From: Phlebotomus papatasi
Taxonomy: Eukaryota; Arthropoda; Insecta; Diptera; Psychodidae
Direction: 5' to 3'
Assembly: GCF_024763615.1 (NCBI RefSeq)
Contig: NC_077222.1
Span: 77,376,001 to 77,440,000 of the forward strand
DNA: 64,000 nucleotides
Every line of letters begins with the position of its first letter. The stretch's first letter is position 1. This document shows, in pieces, positions 38,701 to 43,639 of the stretch. Made by a program: the position numbers and the translations under genes. The notes under the pieces are model-generated. The model did not search any database. It was not told where the DNA came from and was given only the letters and a program-made list of their open reading frames with translations.

Positions 38701-40755
38701 ATTCTTAATACAGTAGACTCTCACTCAATCGGCTCTTTCTTAATCGGGCGACAAATTTTGTTGACAATTTTCACGTTTAATTATGAAGCTAATTCACTCA
38801 AATTCGCTGTAGTTCTTCCTATTTTATCGTGATTCTTTATAATTGAGCGCTTTTTGTGGAATTTACTAAGATTTTGACTCTCAATTCTATCGCTAAATCG
38901 GTTGACATTTCGCCCCAAATGCCCAATTGAGAGAGAGTCTACTGTAATGGTTTTTCAAGGCCAGTTTTTAAAAAGGCTCTAGAAAGAGCAGTTCCCAACT
39001 GAATCTCGTTGTAATTTGGGCTCGTTGTAAAGGTCCTGGAATTTCCGATAAAACTGAACTAGTTTCAATCGGTTATGAAATGGTAATGATGCGGTTTGTT
39101 ACCGATTACTAATATTTATACTAAATTCAATTATATTACTCCTAAGGTGTATTTTGGGCATTATTTTGAGTGATTTTGATTCGTGAAATCTGTCGTGAAC
39201 CGGTAATGAACCGATAACCGATTTTTATTCGAATTCGAAACGGTAAATTATGCAAAAATACTTTTGAGATACAGCATCTAAGTCACGAGTTCGAGAACTT
39301 CGCAAAGCCTGAAACGCTTTCAACTAACGGTATTTAATGTTACTCTAATTTGCTATATGAACCCGAATATCGTGTTACTAAAGCAAAAAAAAATGTTAAA
39401 AAGTCGTCCACATAAATTTACTGGCAATTTGAACGGAAGGAACTTATTACACAGACAATTAAGGCGATTTGACCTCAAATTATGCCACATCAAAGATGAT
39501 GAATGATGAATGTGGAGAAAAAATATATACAAAGTTTTACTGGAATCTCATAAATATCGCATTTGAAATACTTTAGAGGAAGATTGTAGGTGGAGCGAAA
39601 GATTTTTTTTACATAATAACATTACACGATGTGCAAGAAATTGAGGTAATACGGAGAGTCAGAGAGGGTTTCAATCAGTGATTCCGGACATAATGCTCCC
39701 GGGAGTTATGCTTGGTTTGAGTTCATCTCTTCTCTCAATTTTTTTTTTTTTGGAGTTGAATTGGAGGGAAGAAAAAAGAAGCAATTTCACTTTCTCTTTC
39801 ACAATTGCATCTTCTCTTACCGCACATTTTCAATTGCAATTTATAATTGTTAGGAGAGAGAGATAATGCACAATACAAGTTTGTGGCTTGTGGGGGATTT
39901 CCTCCAACTTCTCTCTGCCATGTTATTTAATTGATCCAGAGTGAACAAGAGCCGTTTGATAAGTTTGTTTGCTTTTTCTCACTTCTTAAGCGGTTTGTTT
40001 TTTTATTTATATTAATTTTCTTGCAATCTAATGAAGTAAGGTATTGTGTATGGTTCATGCAACTCCTTGCGGATTCTTTTGTGTTCCGGATTATTGATTT
40101 TTTTTGTGTGTGTTGTAAAAGGAAAAAGGTGAGAATTGATTAGTGTTCCATTGATGTTGTCCAGGTTGACGACAGCTGCTTCTTTCTCACAGACGTTTCT
40201 ATTTTTTTTATTATCAAATGAGACTTTTTTTATCTTGATTCATTGGCCTCTTTCTCTCTCTCTTCTCTGCTTCATCCTTGAGATCTCGACACTAAAAATC
40301 TAGCCAATTTTTGCTTTCATCAATCTTTCTCTCATCACCTCAAGCGCCCTGCCTCATTGGTTTTGTTATTTTTTTAGGGGATGTATATCAGGCCTGTCCA
40401 GGAAGACTTCCAGCCTAATTTCTATGCAAATCAGCCCAATGGAATTTTGCCATATTTTTGTGGGCAACGAAAAAAAAATAAGTATTCATGCCACGAGCAT
40501 GACGCGCATTTTCGTACGCACCAAAATCGTCTTTTTCCCGTCCGCACAAGGCACACTGTGCGACCTTGAGAGATCAAGTCACCATCCCACAATCATCCCA
40601 TCCGGAAGTACTGGCCAAATTTCGCAATAAATTACCAATTGCTTAGTTTTTCCTTACCTTTTGCCGTGATTTAGTTGTTCGGAAAATTCTCTAATATCCC
40701 GATCAATGAGAAACACAAACTCTTCATCATTGAGATCTAGATTTCGGCCAAACAT
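8698..40755 (-). CDS. R3HCC1L: R3H and coiled-coil domain protein (R3HCC1/R3HCC1L-like), eight exons
   Basis: Eight minus-strand exons join in frame at GT-AG introns: 40658-40755, 33718-33936, 33387-33487, 24762-25110, 20219-20912, 11461-11911, 11157-11393 and 8698-8747, giving 732 aa. Residues about 33-80 form an R3H single-stranded nucleic-acid-binding domain; its RxxxH signature is R45 and H49 in FRRFLIHKT. A short RRPDRAVYIPRARR motif follows at the start of exon 5, as in vertebrate R3HCC1. The middle is Ser/Thr/Glu-rich and disordered. Residues about 588-660 form the conserved RRM-like C-terminal domain (FKTQDLIMIFSAY, IKWVDDTHALAVF), then PETCAALARRLVTGALGV and a charged helix ending QRDEVWDS. 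The family is little studied and presumed RNA-binding. The start ATG at 40755 fits the homologous N-terminus. The exon 3-4 junction is the least certain. Intron 5 hosts an antisense LTR element. Confidence 0.85.
8780..9626 (-). mobile_element. 0.87-kb MITE 'CCAAATGG' family, copy 3
   Basis: TA-flanked, 847 bp, begins GGGTAAACTAAGCTAATTC and ends GACATTTACCC; same orientation as copy 2. It sits in the last intron of the R3HCC1-like gene, directly next to the terminal exon. The frame at 9188-9382 belongs to the repeat and not to a gene. Confidence 0.75.
9690..10600. repeat. Word-repeat region (GTTCGTAA and ACTCTTnAAACGAGTTATTTT words)
   Basis: Between 9790 and 9945 the words TTTGTAAAATTTTG, TTCGTAAGATTTT and TACGAACTTTTTG recur. 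Between 10330 and 10420 the unit 'actcttgaaacgagttat' occurs three times in tandem with small changes; inverted AACTCTA/GAGTTAAT words lie around 9990 and 10500. These look like internal and terminal parts of degraded MITEs. No gene is seen. Confidence 0.4.
11157..11911 (-). CDS. R3HCC1L: Exons 6 and 7 of R3HCC1-like
   Basis: Exon 6 is 11461-11911 and exon 7 is 11157-11393, separated by a 67-nt intron. Together they encode residues about 488-717, including the RRM-like domain and the PETCAALARRLV segment. A Met codon at 11930-11932 is not the start: a stop codon lies immediately before it in frame, and a CCAAACAG acceptor directly after it joins exon 6 in frame to exon 5. Confidence 0.85.
12019..12424. 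mobile_element. TA-flanked MITE with GAGTACC/GGATCGT words
   Basis: Left end AGGGAAGAGTACCAGCGATC; right end inverse reads AGGCAAGAGTACCCCGGATC. The word GATCCGAGGTAC or its variants occur three more times inside, direct and inverted. 406 bp, non-coding, in intron 5 of the R3HCC1-like gene. Confidence 0.6.
12425..13008. other. Intronic stretch, nothing recognised
   Basis: AT-rich with short palindromic words around 12680-12900 (GAGGTACCTT and AAGGTACTCTACCTC, TTTCGTAGACTCGAGGAG) that suggest another degraded inverted-repeat element of about 220 bp. No gene signal. Confidence 0.35.
13011..13452. mobile_element. Two tandem copies of a 213-bp MITE with GGGGAAAGTACTCTCCC ends
   Basis: Copy one is 13011-13223, copy two 13239-13452, separated by a TATATAAGATATA-type linker. 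Each has ends GGGGAAAGTACTCTCCCTTC and its inverse, with the word TTCGAACGTT just inside and TTCGAA words repeated. A third copy is at 21715-21931. TA flanks each element. No coding capacity. Confidence 0.75.
14298..14509. mobile_element. Left part of a MITE interrupted by the LTR element
   Basis: Begins CACTGAGAGAAATCCGAAAA and carries TGTTAATTTTACCC and AGGTGTAAAATTAAC words. The remainder lies at 19528-19572, beyond the LTR element. An uninterrupted relative is at 35266-35520, which identifies the empty site. Confidence 0.75.
14510..14666 (+). repeat. 5' LTR
   Basis: 157 bp, begins TGTAGGATAGTCAATAGATG and ends AAAAAACTCTTTA. I see no difference from the 3' LTR. It is unusually short, so promoter and polyadenylation signals must be compact; no TATA box is evident. 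Confidence 0.9.
14667..15146 (+). other. LTR element 5' leader with recurrent AAGACG words
   Basis: The leader starts with the primer-binding-site-like TGGGGGCTCTC. The hexamer AAGACG or AAAGACG recurs many times (for example near 14734, 14743, 14784, 14853, 14858, 14894) along with CGAAAA words. No reading frame on the sense strand is supported; packaging or translation roles are possible but unproven. Confidence 0.5.
15147..15857 (+). CDS. Gag, N-terminal part (ends at a frame break)
   Basis: The 236-codon frame starts at an ATG in good context. Residues about 5-45 (NIKTVEDLVTMM, GLVIECERRGLP, KSTLAQRIVEF) resemble a SAP-type helix-extended-loop-helix fold. An acidic stretch follows, then a capsid-like retrotransposon Gag segment (about 125-235: FSLKDIEDSMEKF, ISRWISDFEDI, LTGTARRFI). 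The frame ends at TGA at 15855-15857, but Gag sequence clearly continues in another frame of the next CDS, so a one-base frame change lies around 15830-15857. The break is upstream of the zinc knuckles, which is an unusual place for a programmed frameshift. Confidence 0.8.
   Translation: MATNIKTVEDLVTMMTKTGLVIECERRGLPQDGDKSTLAQRIVEFDEINPQNDDGDGQGDSNDAPQDVNKGGKSKKDANMDSTDDESDFEGFETVVEKRKKTSTPSTRVDDGYGRMFSLKDIEDSMEKFSASDGQDISRWISDFEDISETVGLNDLQKLVMCKKVLTGTARRFIFTQSGLSTWAKLKRALLKEFALKLSAADIHRKLQNRKKEASESLLDYIYEMLRISKLEMSMK
15854..19375 (+). CDS. Gag C-terminus plus Pol polyprotein
   Basis: 1173 codons, open throughout. Two CCHC zinc knuckles lie at about residues 70-83 and 92-105. The retropepsin region follows; its usual DSG/DTG active site reads D146-S-F-S, so the conserved Gly is Phe. 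Reverse transcriptase runs about 370-560 with FVDD at 488-491, preceded by VCIDYRELN and FGLC. RNase H follows (VHTDACKMG, YELEFLAVVEAV). Integrase has an HHCC-type zinc region (HARGHFGVKKT, C-x2-C) and a DDE triad at D893, D952 and E988 with 35 residues between the last two. Pol ends at TAG inside the first bases of the 3' LTR. The first listed Met is only the start of the open frame; natural expression would be as a Gag-Pol fusion. Confidence 0.92.
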   Translation: MTVCEYICDGIPGDISKKTMLYEATSIQELKKKLETFEKLQLKTKNAEKKTINDEKKPSVKKSADKSVKCFNCGEQGHKSSDCPDKDKGLKCFRCNGFDHIAKDCKKKDEKVKKNVAKVNMIEDMKKKLDVILMKIDVHEVIGVIDSFSDVSLMKECLWNKVKESCANSEPSNVKLRGFGGAYGKAKAEVMLKVTIDGEEFQFLCHIVRNNAMDPELLIGRNFLKSVDYTITPGYVSIKPKISKDDFKDDECADAPSGDVGKDDVVTDVSHEDDPVTNFMTEDVASIMRIEMEDDVLNCPKQYADEIREMIGNYHPKKPKDVSTQTVINLTDDTPVYQRPRRLAPLEKTIVDKQVAEWLDEGLIRESSSDYASPVVLAKKKDGSYRVCIDYRELNEKVVKDRFPMPIIEDQLDKLSKARVYSTLDLKNSYFHVPVEEESRKYTSFVTHDAQYEFMKTPFGLCISGNNFGRFINSVFSNLIKEGVLLTFVDDLIIPADDEKDGMEKLKRVLEVAAENGLIFNWKKCAFLRREVEFLGYIVSGGKIQPSEAKVEKLLKYPVPKTAKQLQKFYGLASYFRKFIKDFAVLSKPLSSLLKKDVPYEFNDEQMTAFETIKRLLANYPVLKLFDLDDETEVHTDACKMGIAAILMQKNKDGKMHPCYYYSRTTNDAEQKYHSYELEFLAVVEAVRKFRVYLLGVKFKLVTDCSAFKMTMAKKELHTRIARWALQLSEFDYTIEHRNAERMVHVDALSRATVMIVKKTDDVTSKVKAAQNQDEKIKAIKTALESGPYQDFVCSNGILYVEKDDKKRLVIPSSMEMEIVNGMHARGHFGVKKTKELIEDEFYVPSVDDKIRRCIENCIQCILAERKSGKREGELHPIAKGEVPLDTLHLHIDHLGPMPSTRKCYNYILTVVDAFSKFVWIFPVKSTTTDETLKKLNVISEVFGDPRRIIADRGTAFTSTQFKKYCEDRRIELHHIATGVPRGNGQVERMHRIIIPTLKLSIDKPDEWFKYVGRVQQYINSSYQRCIQTTPFEVMTGVKMKHPEDRRIVEILEEEQRVQFGQQRDELRKQARLGIEKVQTENRKTYNLRSKPAREYNSGDLVALKKTQFETGSKVKPKFIGPYEITEVLPRDRYKLKKTGHFDGPEATYGSADLLKKWPGGTSGADVVSGKAV
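19371..19527 (+). repeat. 3' LTR
   Basis: 157 bp, matching the 5' LTR at 14510-14666. The Pol stop codon (19373-19375) is inside it. The purine-rich GGAAAGG just before it is the likely polypurine tract. TTTA follows as the target duplication. Confidence 0.9.
19528..19572. mobile_element. Right part of the MITE split by the LTR element
   Basis: Continues the MITE of 14298-14509: AAAAGTTAATCGCA, then TTTTTCTCAGTG, which is the inverse of the left end CACTGAGAGAAA. Confidence 0.7.
19573..20218. other. Intron 5 remainder of R3HCC1-like, AT-rich
   Basis: No gene or clear repeat is seen. A run of short A/T homopolymers makes up most of it. Confidence 0.5.
20219..20912 (-). CDS. R3HCC1L: Exon 5 of R3HCC1-like
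   Basis: 231 codons of sense after an ACTTTTAG acceptor, ending at a CAG/GTAAGG donor. The exon starts with STIATPRQRERRPDRAVYIP, the conserved motif after the R3H domain in this family. The rest is a polar, Ser/Thr/Asn/Glu-rich region, and it ends EDKEEREFRRASQ, which joins EINRSNRRIIKQTF of exon 6. Confidence 0.85.
20913..21714. other. Intron 4 stretch, nothing recognised
   Basis: AT-rich sequence with no supported gene. The frame at 21338-21532 lacks recognisable features. Confidence 0.5.
21715..21931. mobile_element. MITE with GGGGAAAGTACTCTCC ends, third copy
   Basis: Same family as the tandem pair at 13011-13452: ends GGGGAAAGTACTCTCCTTTC and the inverse with a 2-bp insertion (GAGTATACTTTCCC), with TTCGAACG and CGAACGTTCG words inside. 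Confidence 0.7.
22060..23045. repeat. Dispersed repeat with CCGTCCGTCCGTC and a GC-richer hairpin
   Basis: Locally GC-richer than its surroundings. It contains CCGTCCGTCCGTC, 'gagagatatcgac'-like text related to family R1, two 'ctgacccgagctat' boxes (22448 and 22747) and a hairpin whose arms AAAGAATCGCGTCGAGC and GCTCGACGCGATTCTTT lie at about 22917-22935 and 22969-22986. The tail (CCCCCAAAATTCAACTC and ATTCCGAGTTGCAA) is shared with the MITE at 35968-36157. No protein is recognisable. Confidence 0.5.
23553..23949. mobile_element. MITE with long (about 65-bp) inverted ends
   Basis: Left arm begins GTTATCACACTTGCACATTA and continues with AATTGTCGCT and GTCCAAAT; the right arm is its near-perfect inverse ending GCAAGTGTGATAAC. 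Inner inverted words GTAGACTTGGCC and GGCCAAGTCTAC flank the core. About 397 bp and non-coding, in intron 4. Confidence 0.75.
23950..24761. other. Intron 4 stretch, nothing recognised
   Basis: No supported gene or clear repeat. Short frames at 24176-24358 and 24478-24741 are without features; the latter overlaps the splice donor of exon 4. Confidence 0.5.
24762..25110 (-). CDS. R3HCC1L: Exon 4 of R3HCC1-like
   Basis: Encodes a low-complexity stretch with a Gly run followed by VELYRPPPLRKAML and a polar tail, ending at AACAG/GTTAGT. The acceptor CGAACAG at 25111-25117 gives phase 1, matching exon 3. An in-frame ATG at 25141 would give an alternative N-terminus MSHFAYRKRTANRS, so a second transcript starting here is possible. 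The donor is firm; the 5' boundary is the weakest in the model. Confidence 0.65.
25142..25870. other. Intron 3 stretch, nothing recognised
   Basis: No gene, structured RNA or clear repeat seen. Confidence 0.45.
25871..27108. mobile_element. Cluster of AATGGTGCTATT MITEs with insertions
   Basis: At least three more or less complete copies of the family at 5792-6063 lie side by side (starts or ends near 25871, 26634, 26842, 27086). They share 'actgttctcaagtgcttctg', 'ttgactttt', 'gttggttcctg' and 'aatagcaccattatt' segments. A SINE interrupts the first copy, and a piece of family R1 (26725-26835) sits inside the third. Confidence 0.55.
26156..26406 (-). mobile_element. tRNA-derived SINE
   Basis: Read on the minus strand: a head with A-box-like TGGTAGAGTACTCG (near 26375-26390) and a perfect-looking B box GAGTTCGAATCCCC (near 26350), a body, and a 3' end with a (ATT)n tail (26143-26160). 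This is the standard layout of an insect tRNA-derived SINE. It splits an AATGGTGCTATT MITE. Confidence 0.75.
27174..27392. mobile_element. MITE with GTAGCCCC words, second copy
   Basis: Left part AGGGAGCTGAGGCTACTTTG, right part CTCAAAGTAGTCCCACCTC; inside are ATTGAAATACGAT and its inverse and GTAGCCCC. Related to 7417-7614 but longer and with degenerate ends. Confidence 0.5.
27393..27824. other. Intron 3 stretch, nothing recognised
   Basis: AT-rich, no gene; a short inverted pair 'ataacttcgtg...cacgaagttat' lies at about 27604-27651. Confidence 0.45.
27825..28165. mobile_element. Word-repeat MITE rich in TTCGTAA/TTACGAA
   Basis: The words GTTCGTAA, TTCGTAAA and their inverse TTACGAAC occur about ten times, direct in the left half and inverted in the right half. 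The end 'acgatttacgag' matches the region around 9912. Reading frames here (27687-28132) are by-products of these words. Confidence 0.5.
28200..31040. other. Intron 3 stretch with degraded inverted repeats
   Basis: No gene is supported. At 30240-30300 and 30470-30540 the text 'gaaatttttctgatctaaaa' and its inverse recur, marking small fold-back repeats. A phrase 'aataagccacgccc' (29702) is shared with 2232. The rest is A/T-rich. Confidence 0.4.
31060..31890. repeat. Word-repeat region with GGAACAAATT words
   Basis: The words GGAACAAATTnGT, TTTTGGAAC and their relatives occur roughly ten times between 31060 and 31980, together with repeated 'ggtgtccgtagacgag' and 'aatatggggaatctttttg' phrases. 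This looks like two or more copies of one element in tandem. Frames here have no recognisable products. Confidence 0.45.
31991..32223 (+). mobile_element. TA-flanked MITE with GTACAAGTTGGACA words, copy 1
   Basis: Ends GGGTAAAGTGATATAATTTG and the inverse of GGGTAAAGTGGTACAAGTTG. The word TACAAGTTGGACA is present twice near the left end and inverted near the right end. A second copy in opposite orientation is at 47577-47830. Confidence 0.75.
32226..32913. other. Intron 3 stretch, nothing recognised
   Basis: No supported gene. AT-rich sequence. Confidence 0.45.
32914..33342. mobile_element. TA-flanked MITE with TGGCCGAAATT words
   Basis: Ends GGGTAAGTGTACCAAATTTC and the inverse ending GGCACACTTACCC. 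The word GGCC(G)AAATT occurs direct and inverted inside. 429 bp; it ends 44 bp from the splice donor of exon 3 of the R3HCC1-like gene. Confidence 0.7.
33387..33936 (-). CDS. R3HCC1L: Exons 2 and 3 of R3HCC1-like (R3H domain)
   Basis: Exon 2 (33718-33936) encodes the R3H core VLIFPPVNNFRRFLIHKTCE through GQGHERRTVVCSK. Exon 3 (33387-33487) encodes a basic stretch with WDAFRKKKPKSDTKSW. The phases (2 to exon 2, 2 to exon 3, 1 to exon 4) are consistent, and the donors GTGAGT are strong. Confidence 0.8.
33937..34938. other. Intron 1 stretch, nothing recognised
   Basis: AT-rich with no supported gene or clear repeat. Confidence 0.45.
34939..35224. mobile_element. Two adjacent MITEs with GCGCACAATAAC ends
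   Basis: A complete copy (34939-35087) has ends GCCCAGCGCACAATAAC and the inverse TATTGTGCGCTGAGC; a second copy starts at 35089 and lacks its right end. Both have AACATGTTT and CAnTCTCATTGA-type words. Relatives: a fragment at 54476-54575 and the copy nested at 62612-62757. Confidence 0.65.
35266..35520. mobile_element. MITE with CACTGAGAGAAATCC ends (uninterrupted copy)
   Basis: Full-length relative of the MITE split by the LTR element at 14298/19572. It shows TTAAAGTTCTGAGG where the other copy carries TTTA plus the LTR element. Words TTAATTTTA and TAAAATTAAC are inverted repeats. Confidence 0.75.
35529..35857. mobile_element. Pogo/Tc1-like MITE with CAGTGCCCGCT ends
   Basis: TA-flanked. 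Left end CAGTGCCCGCTTCGTAATCC, right end inverse CAGTGCCCGCTCTCTAATCC. The word CGTAATCCGGAT occurs twice at the left and inverted at the right. The CAGT termini and TA site fit the Tc1/mariner/pogo superfamily. Short frames over it are not genes. Confidence 0.7.
35968..36157. mobile_element. Fold-back MITE with GACCTCAGAG ends
   Basis: Left GAGACCTCAGAG with ACTCTGAGTCATTGCAA and TTGAATTTTGGGGG, inverted at the right end (CCCCCAAAATTCGACTC, GCACTCAGAGGTC). The same tail is at 22983-23045. Confidence 0.55.
36158..37368. other. Intron 1 stretch with a small piece of family R1
   Basis: Around 36238-36320 there is 'gttctcgaactcgtgacctag' and 'accggttttctaccg', inverted relative to other R1 copies. 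Nothing else recognised. Confidence 0.4.
37369..37735 (+). repeat. Dispersed repeat family R1, partial
   Basis: Contains TCCGTCCGTTTG, 'gagacttggaactttcgggg', 'caataagttgattcaag' and 'aaattatgttatttgggata', matching the 6097 copy. Confidence 0.5.
37736..38668. mobile_element. TA-flanked MITE with GGGGAGACC and GTAGCCA words
   Basis: Ends GGGGAGACCGGGGTACCTAT and the inverse of GGGGAGACCAGGGTAGGATT. Words TAGCCA, GGGGCA and GGCTAA recur at 37757, 38112, 38452 and 38644. 933 bp, no recognisable protein. Confidence 0.7.
38711..38944. mobile_element. Pogo-like MITE with CAGTAGACTCTC ends, copy 1
   Basis: TA-flanked; left CAGTAGACTCTCACTCAATC, right inverse CAGTAGACTCTCTCTCAATT. Related copies: 57417-57653 and a truncated one at 61463-61658. 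These termini resemble pogo/Tigger elements. Confidence 0.7.
38990..39320 (+). repeat. Dispersed repeat family R1, 3' part
   Basis: Shares 'aaaggtcctggaatttccga', 'atcggttatgaaatgg' and B-box-like 'cacgagttcgagaacttcgc' with other copies. Confidence 0.5.
39321..40657. other. Intron 1, promoter-proximal stretch
   Basis: No gene is supported. The frames at 39678-39866, 39931-40143 and 40381-40630 have no recognisable product. Pyrimidine-rich tracts lie at 39720-39835 and 40250-40340. Confidence 0.45.
40658..40755 (-). CDS. R3HCC1L: Exon 1 (start) of R3HCC1-like
   Basis: Encodes MFGRNLDLNDEEFVFLIDRD through SEQLNHGK and ends AAAAG/GTAAGG with phase 2, which completes an Arg codon at the start of exon 2. 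The pattern (acidic start, DEEFV, helix, K/R before VLIFPP) matches the start of vertebrate R3HCC1. It is separated from exon 2 by 6.7 kb. Confidence 0.75.
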
Positions 40756-41060
40756 AGAGTGTTATGATATTTCACATTCAATAACAGTTACGGTGGGTTT
40801 ATGGGGATGATGTTAACTTGTGCAAATGATCAAAAAAACAACACCAAAGCTCTGAATTAATTAGAAAAAGAATTGCCTTATTGAAGCTCTTGGGAAAAAA
40901 TCACGACACATTGAAATTTCCTTTTTGACAATAAAGTCAGTACGAATACCGGACACGGGTGGCGCTGGTGTCGTGGAGAGTTTGTGACAAAATATCCCGC
41001 GCAATTTTTGGAGAGTTTTTTGTTTGGGAAATTCAACTCCCGGATGAGTGAAATGCAAAA
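40756..41060. promoter_or_regulatory. Divergent promoter region of R3HCC1-like and MRNIP-like genes
   Basis: Only 305 bp separate the two start codons, so this segment must hold both 5' untranslated regions and both core promoters. I see no TATA box; the sequence around 40950-41010 is GC-richer than its surroundings. Confidence 0.6.
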
Positions 41061-42006
41061 ATGCTTTTTCGCGTTGTTAAGTGTTTTAAATGCAATTTTT
41101 ACCAGGTAAAGTGGCTATTTAAAACTTGATAGAGTCTTCATACATCAAAAGGTTATGGATTTTCAGGTGGACAGTGTGAAAAAAGCCCAGAAATGGCAAT
41201 GCAAAATGTGTGGAGAGAATCAAACACTTCAGACGGAATATTCAAGAGGATCAGCTAAGGATTGCAGGCTTCAGGTACAGAAACTCAATATAGCAAATGC
41301 AGAAAATTCTGCCCAGAGATACCAATTTGCTGAAAAGGTACTATCTGGGGAGATTCATCTTCCAGAACCCGCACAAGACCAAGAAGAATCAGGATCCTTT
41401 GCAGGAAGCTCCAAATGGGCAGATTTATTAGACCAGGAAAGCGATGATAAGACTGAGGAATCAGGAGACACTAATACAGAATCAAAGCCTCTGAAATCGT
41501 GGAAAACAACCTACGAAAACAATGAAGATTCAACAAGAAACAAGAAGTTTCACAGGGATTTCTTATCTGCAAATAATTTCAAGGAAACAGACCTTAAGGA
41601 TAAGGTTTATCCCAAAAAGTCATTTAATGAATCAAATCCACCTTCTTGGAAAGAATTTTACGGAAAGAAGCGTGAAAGTGCAAAGGAAAGAAAGGAATTT
41701 GAAGAAAAATCCCGGAAGTTCTTCTCTCCAAGCTATTCCACTTACCAGAATCGGGATAATAGAAGCATGCCGCTTCCTAAACTCCTGGATTATACACAAA
41801 TGCAAAGAGGACGTCAGAAGAAAGTCCAGAGAACTTCTAAAGAAGAATCTTCGGATTTTTTGGGGAGTAATGAAGCAGAACAAAAGCCGGAACTTCTGCC
41901 GCCAGCAAAAAGATACAAGGCGGAAGAAGGATCTTTTGTAAAGAACCCGATAGGGACAACAGCATCATCCATTTGGGCCTCTTTCTGTGATTCCGATGAG
42001 GAGTGA
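41061..42006 (+). CDS. MRNIP: MRN complex-interacting protein (MRNIP-like)
   Basis: Two exons, 41061-41105 and 41167-42006, with a 61-nt GT-AG intron; 294 aa. The N-terminus carries a CxxC...CxxC zinc-binding arrangement (C8, C11, C27, C30) inside KCFKCNFYQ and KWQCKMCGE, followed by DCRLQVQKLN, the signature of the MRNIP (UPF0544) family. The remainder is charged and disordered, with WADLL and SIWASFCDSDEE at the C-terminus. In vertebrates the protein binds the MRE11-RAD50-NBS1 complex and supports the response to DNA breaks and stalled forks, in the nucleus. The ATG at 41061 has an in-frame stop 12 nt upstream, so it is the start. AATAAA lies at about 42076, shortly after the stop. Confidence 0.85.
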
Positions 42007-42156
42007 TGATGAAGGAGATAAAAATGAAAATTATCAAGGGGGAGATATTAGGGTCGGAAGTGATGTACAGCTGAAAATAAAGTGCTTGGAAGTCTTTGAA
42101 AGTGGGAGTGTCTAAAAATAAAGTCTTCTCTGTTTAATTCCGAATTTTGCAGACTA

Positions 42157-43639
42157 GGGGGAGGCTTTGAACTTTCGCACACGAAAATGATGTTGAAGTT
42201 CAGTGATTTTTTCTGACTAACATGCAAACCGTATCGATTTTCCAACTATGCCAAAAAAGTCTCTTACTTATAGGGTTCATAATCCCACCTCACATAATCC
42301 CAGGAAATTCTCAGATTTTCCTCTAGAGGAAAATGAAAATTTAATGGCGATTTGTGCGAAAGTTCAATCAAGTTTCCATCTTCGCACACGATTCACGTCA
42401 TCATTGAACACCCTATTTTTACCTTAAATTTTGCACCAGACACTAAAAGTTGCACATCATTGTTTAAAGGGAACTCTAATCTACTTGATTAAACCGCCTT
42501 TCTAAGGAATGAAACGAATAAAACGTTTTAATATCACTTTTTTGGAACTTTTCTAAGACATATTTTCATGACACTAGAAACCACTTTTTTGTTTGATTCC
42601 ATACATTCCACAGGAATTTCATTCCTGGAAACGGTAAATCTGGTAAATGCTTTCTTGAAAAGTCCAAATATCACCATTTACACTAATCAATGAGTTTTTT
42701 AAGCTAAAAATTGACCAAAAATCTTCAGGCGAGAAGACCGCATAAGATTCCACCATTCCTCTATGGAGCCGGATATGCTCAAAAACGTTTGAATGCGCAT
42801 CATTGAAGATTTCTCTGTCCCTACAGACCCTACAGCTACAGGAATCGGGATTTAGCACAGAGATTGAGCTTCAGCAGGTGAACAGGCTAAAATTTTCACA
42901 AAACAGCTTCTCACGGACAATTTTTTTCTTTGACGTGAAAACAACACAAAAAGTGAGGTTATGTCAAAAACCAGTTTTAAACATGTTTGAGCTTATTGTA
43001 GATTCGATTCTTTCATTGTACATTCAGTTTGTGCAAGCTTGAAAAATATGTTTACATCAAAGAAATGCAAAATTGCCTAAAAATTACTCAACTGCGGTCT
43101 ATTTGAGTCATATCACTTCTTGTTTATCAACTTTAAGATTTTTAAGTTTTACTTTATAGTGGTGGATCAAATCGGTAGAATACAATAGATATGAATATGA
43201 GGGATCGCATCTAAAATGAAGTTTCCTGGAAAATGTGCGAAGAAGTAATGTCTTCTATGTGCGATCGATCAATGTGAGTCAAGTTTGTGAAATTTGTTCC
43301 ACCCACAAAAGCGGCCTTCTTCACACCCAAAAGGTTTTTACATAAATATAAACTCTAATAACCCCTCTATCTCCTGTAATAGTCGTTTTTCAGAAAAGTG
43401 ATATTAATTGTGCAAAATTGTATGAAGTATTACACATCAAAATTACAATTTTGGACCTGTTTTTAATTTTTTCTTCGTGAAACTAGGAAAAATGGATTAG
43501 ACTCCCAATTTTTTCAGGAAAGGTGGGATTTAAGACTAGCTATTGAAATATATAGCCATGGGTAAGATTCATAAATGAATATGGACGAAATACGAAGTGT
43601 TTGAAGGTAGCGTATGTGCGAACGATCAAAGCTTTCCCC
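42157..43639. mobile_element. TA-flanked 1.48-kb element with GGGGGAGGCTTTGA ends and TTCGCACA words
   Basis: Left end GGGGGAGGCTTTGAACTTTC, right end inverse GGGGAAAGCTTTGATCGTTC. The words TTCGCACA/TGTGCGAA(G/A) occur at least six times (near 42173, 42352, 42383, 43237, 43260, 43614). No conserved protein is encoded, so it is a large MITE or a decayed autonomous copy. It lies just downstream of the MRNIP-like gene. Confidence 0.6.

Noticed and set aside
39678..40143. Small secreted or membrane protein frames upstream of R3HCC1-like exon 1
   Set aside because: Hydrophobicity follows T-rich DNA; no splice context, no homologous motif.
40381..40630. Frames near the R3HCC1-like exon 1
   Set aside because: Overlapping frames with no family resemblance, directly adjacent to a well-supported minus-strand exon.
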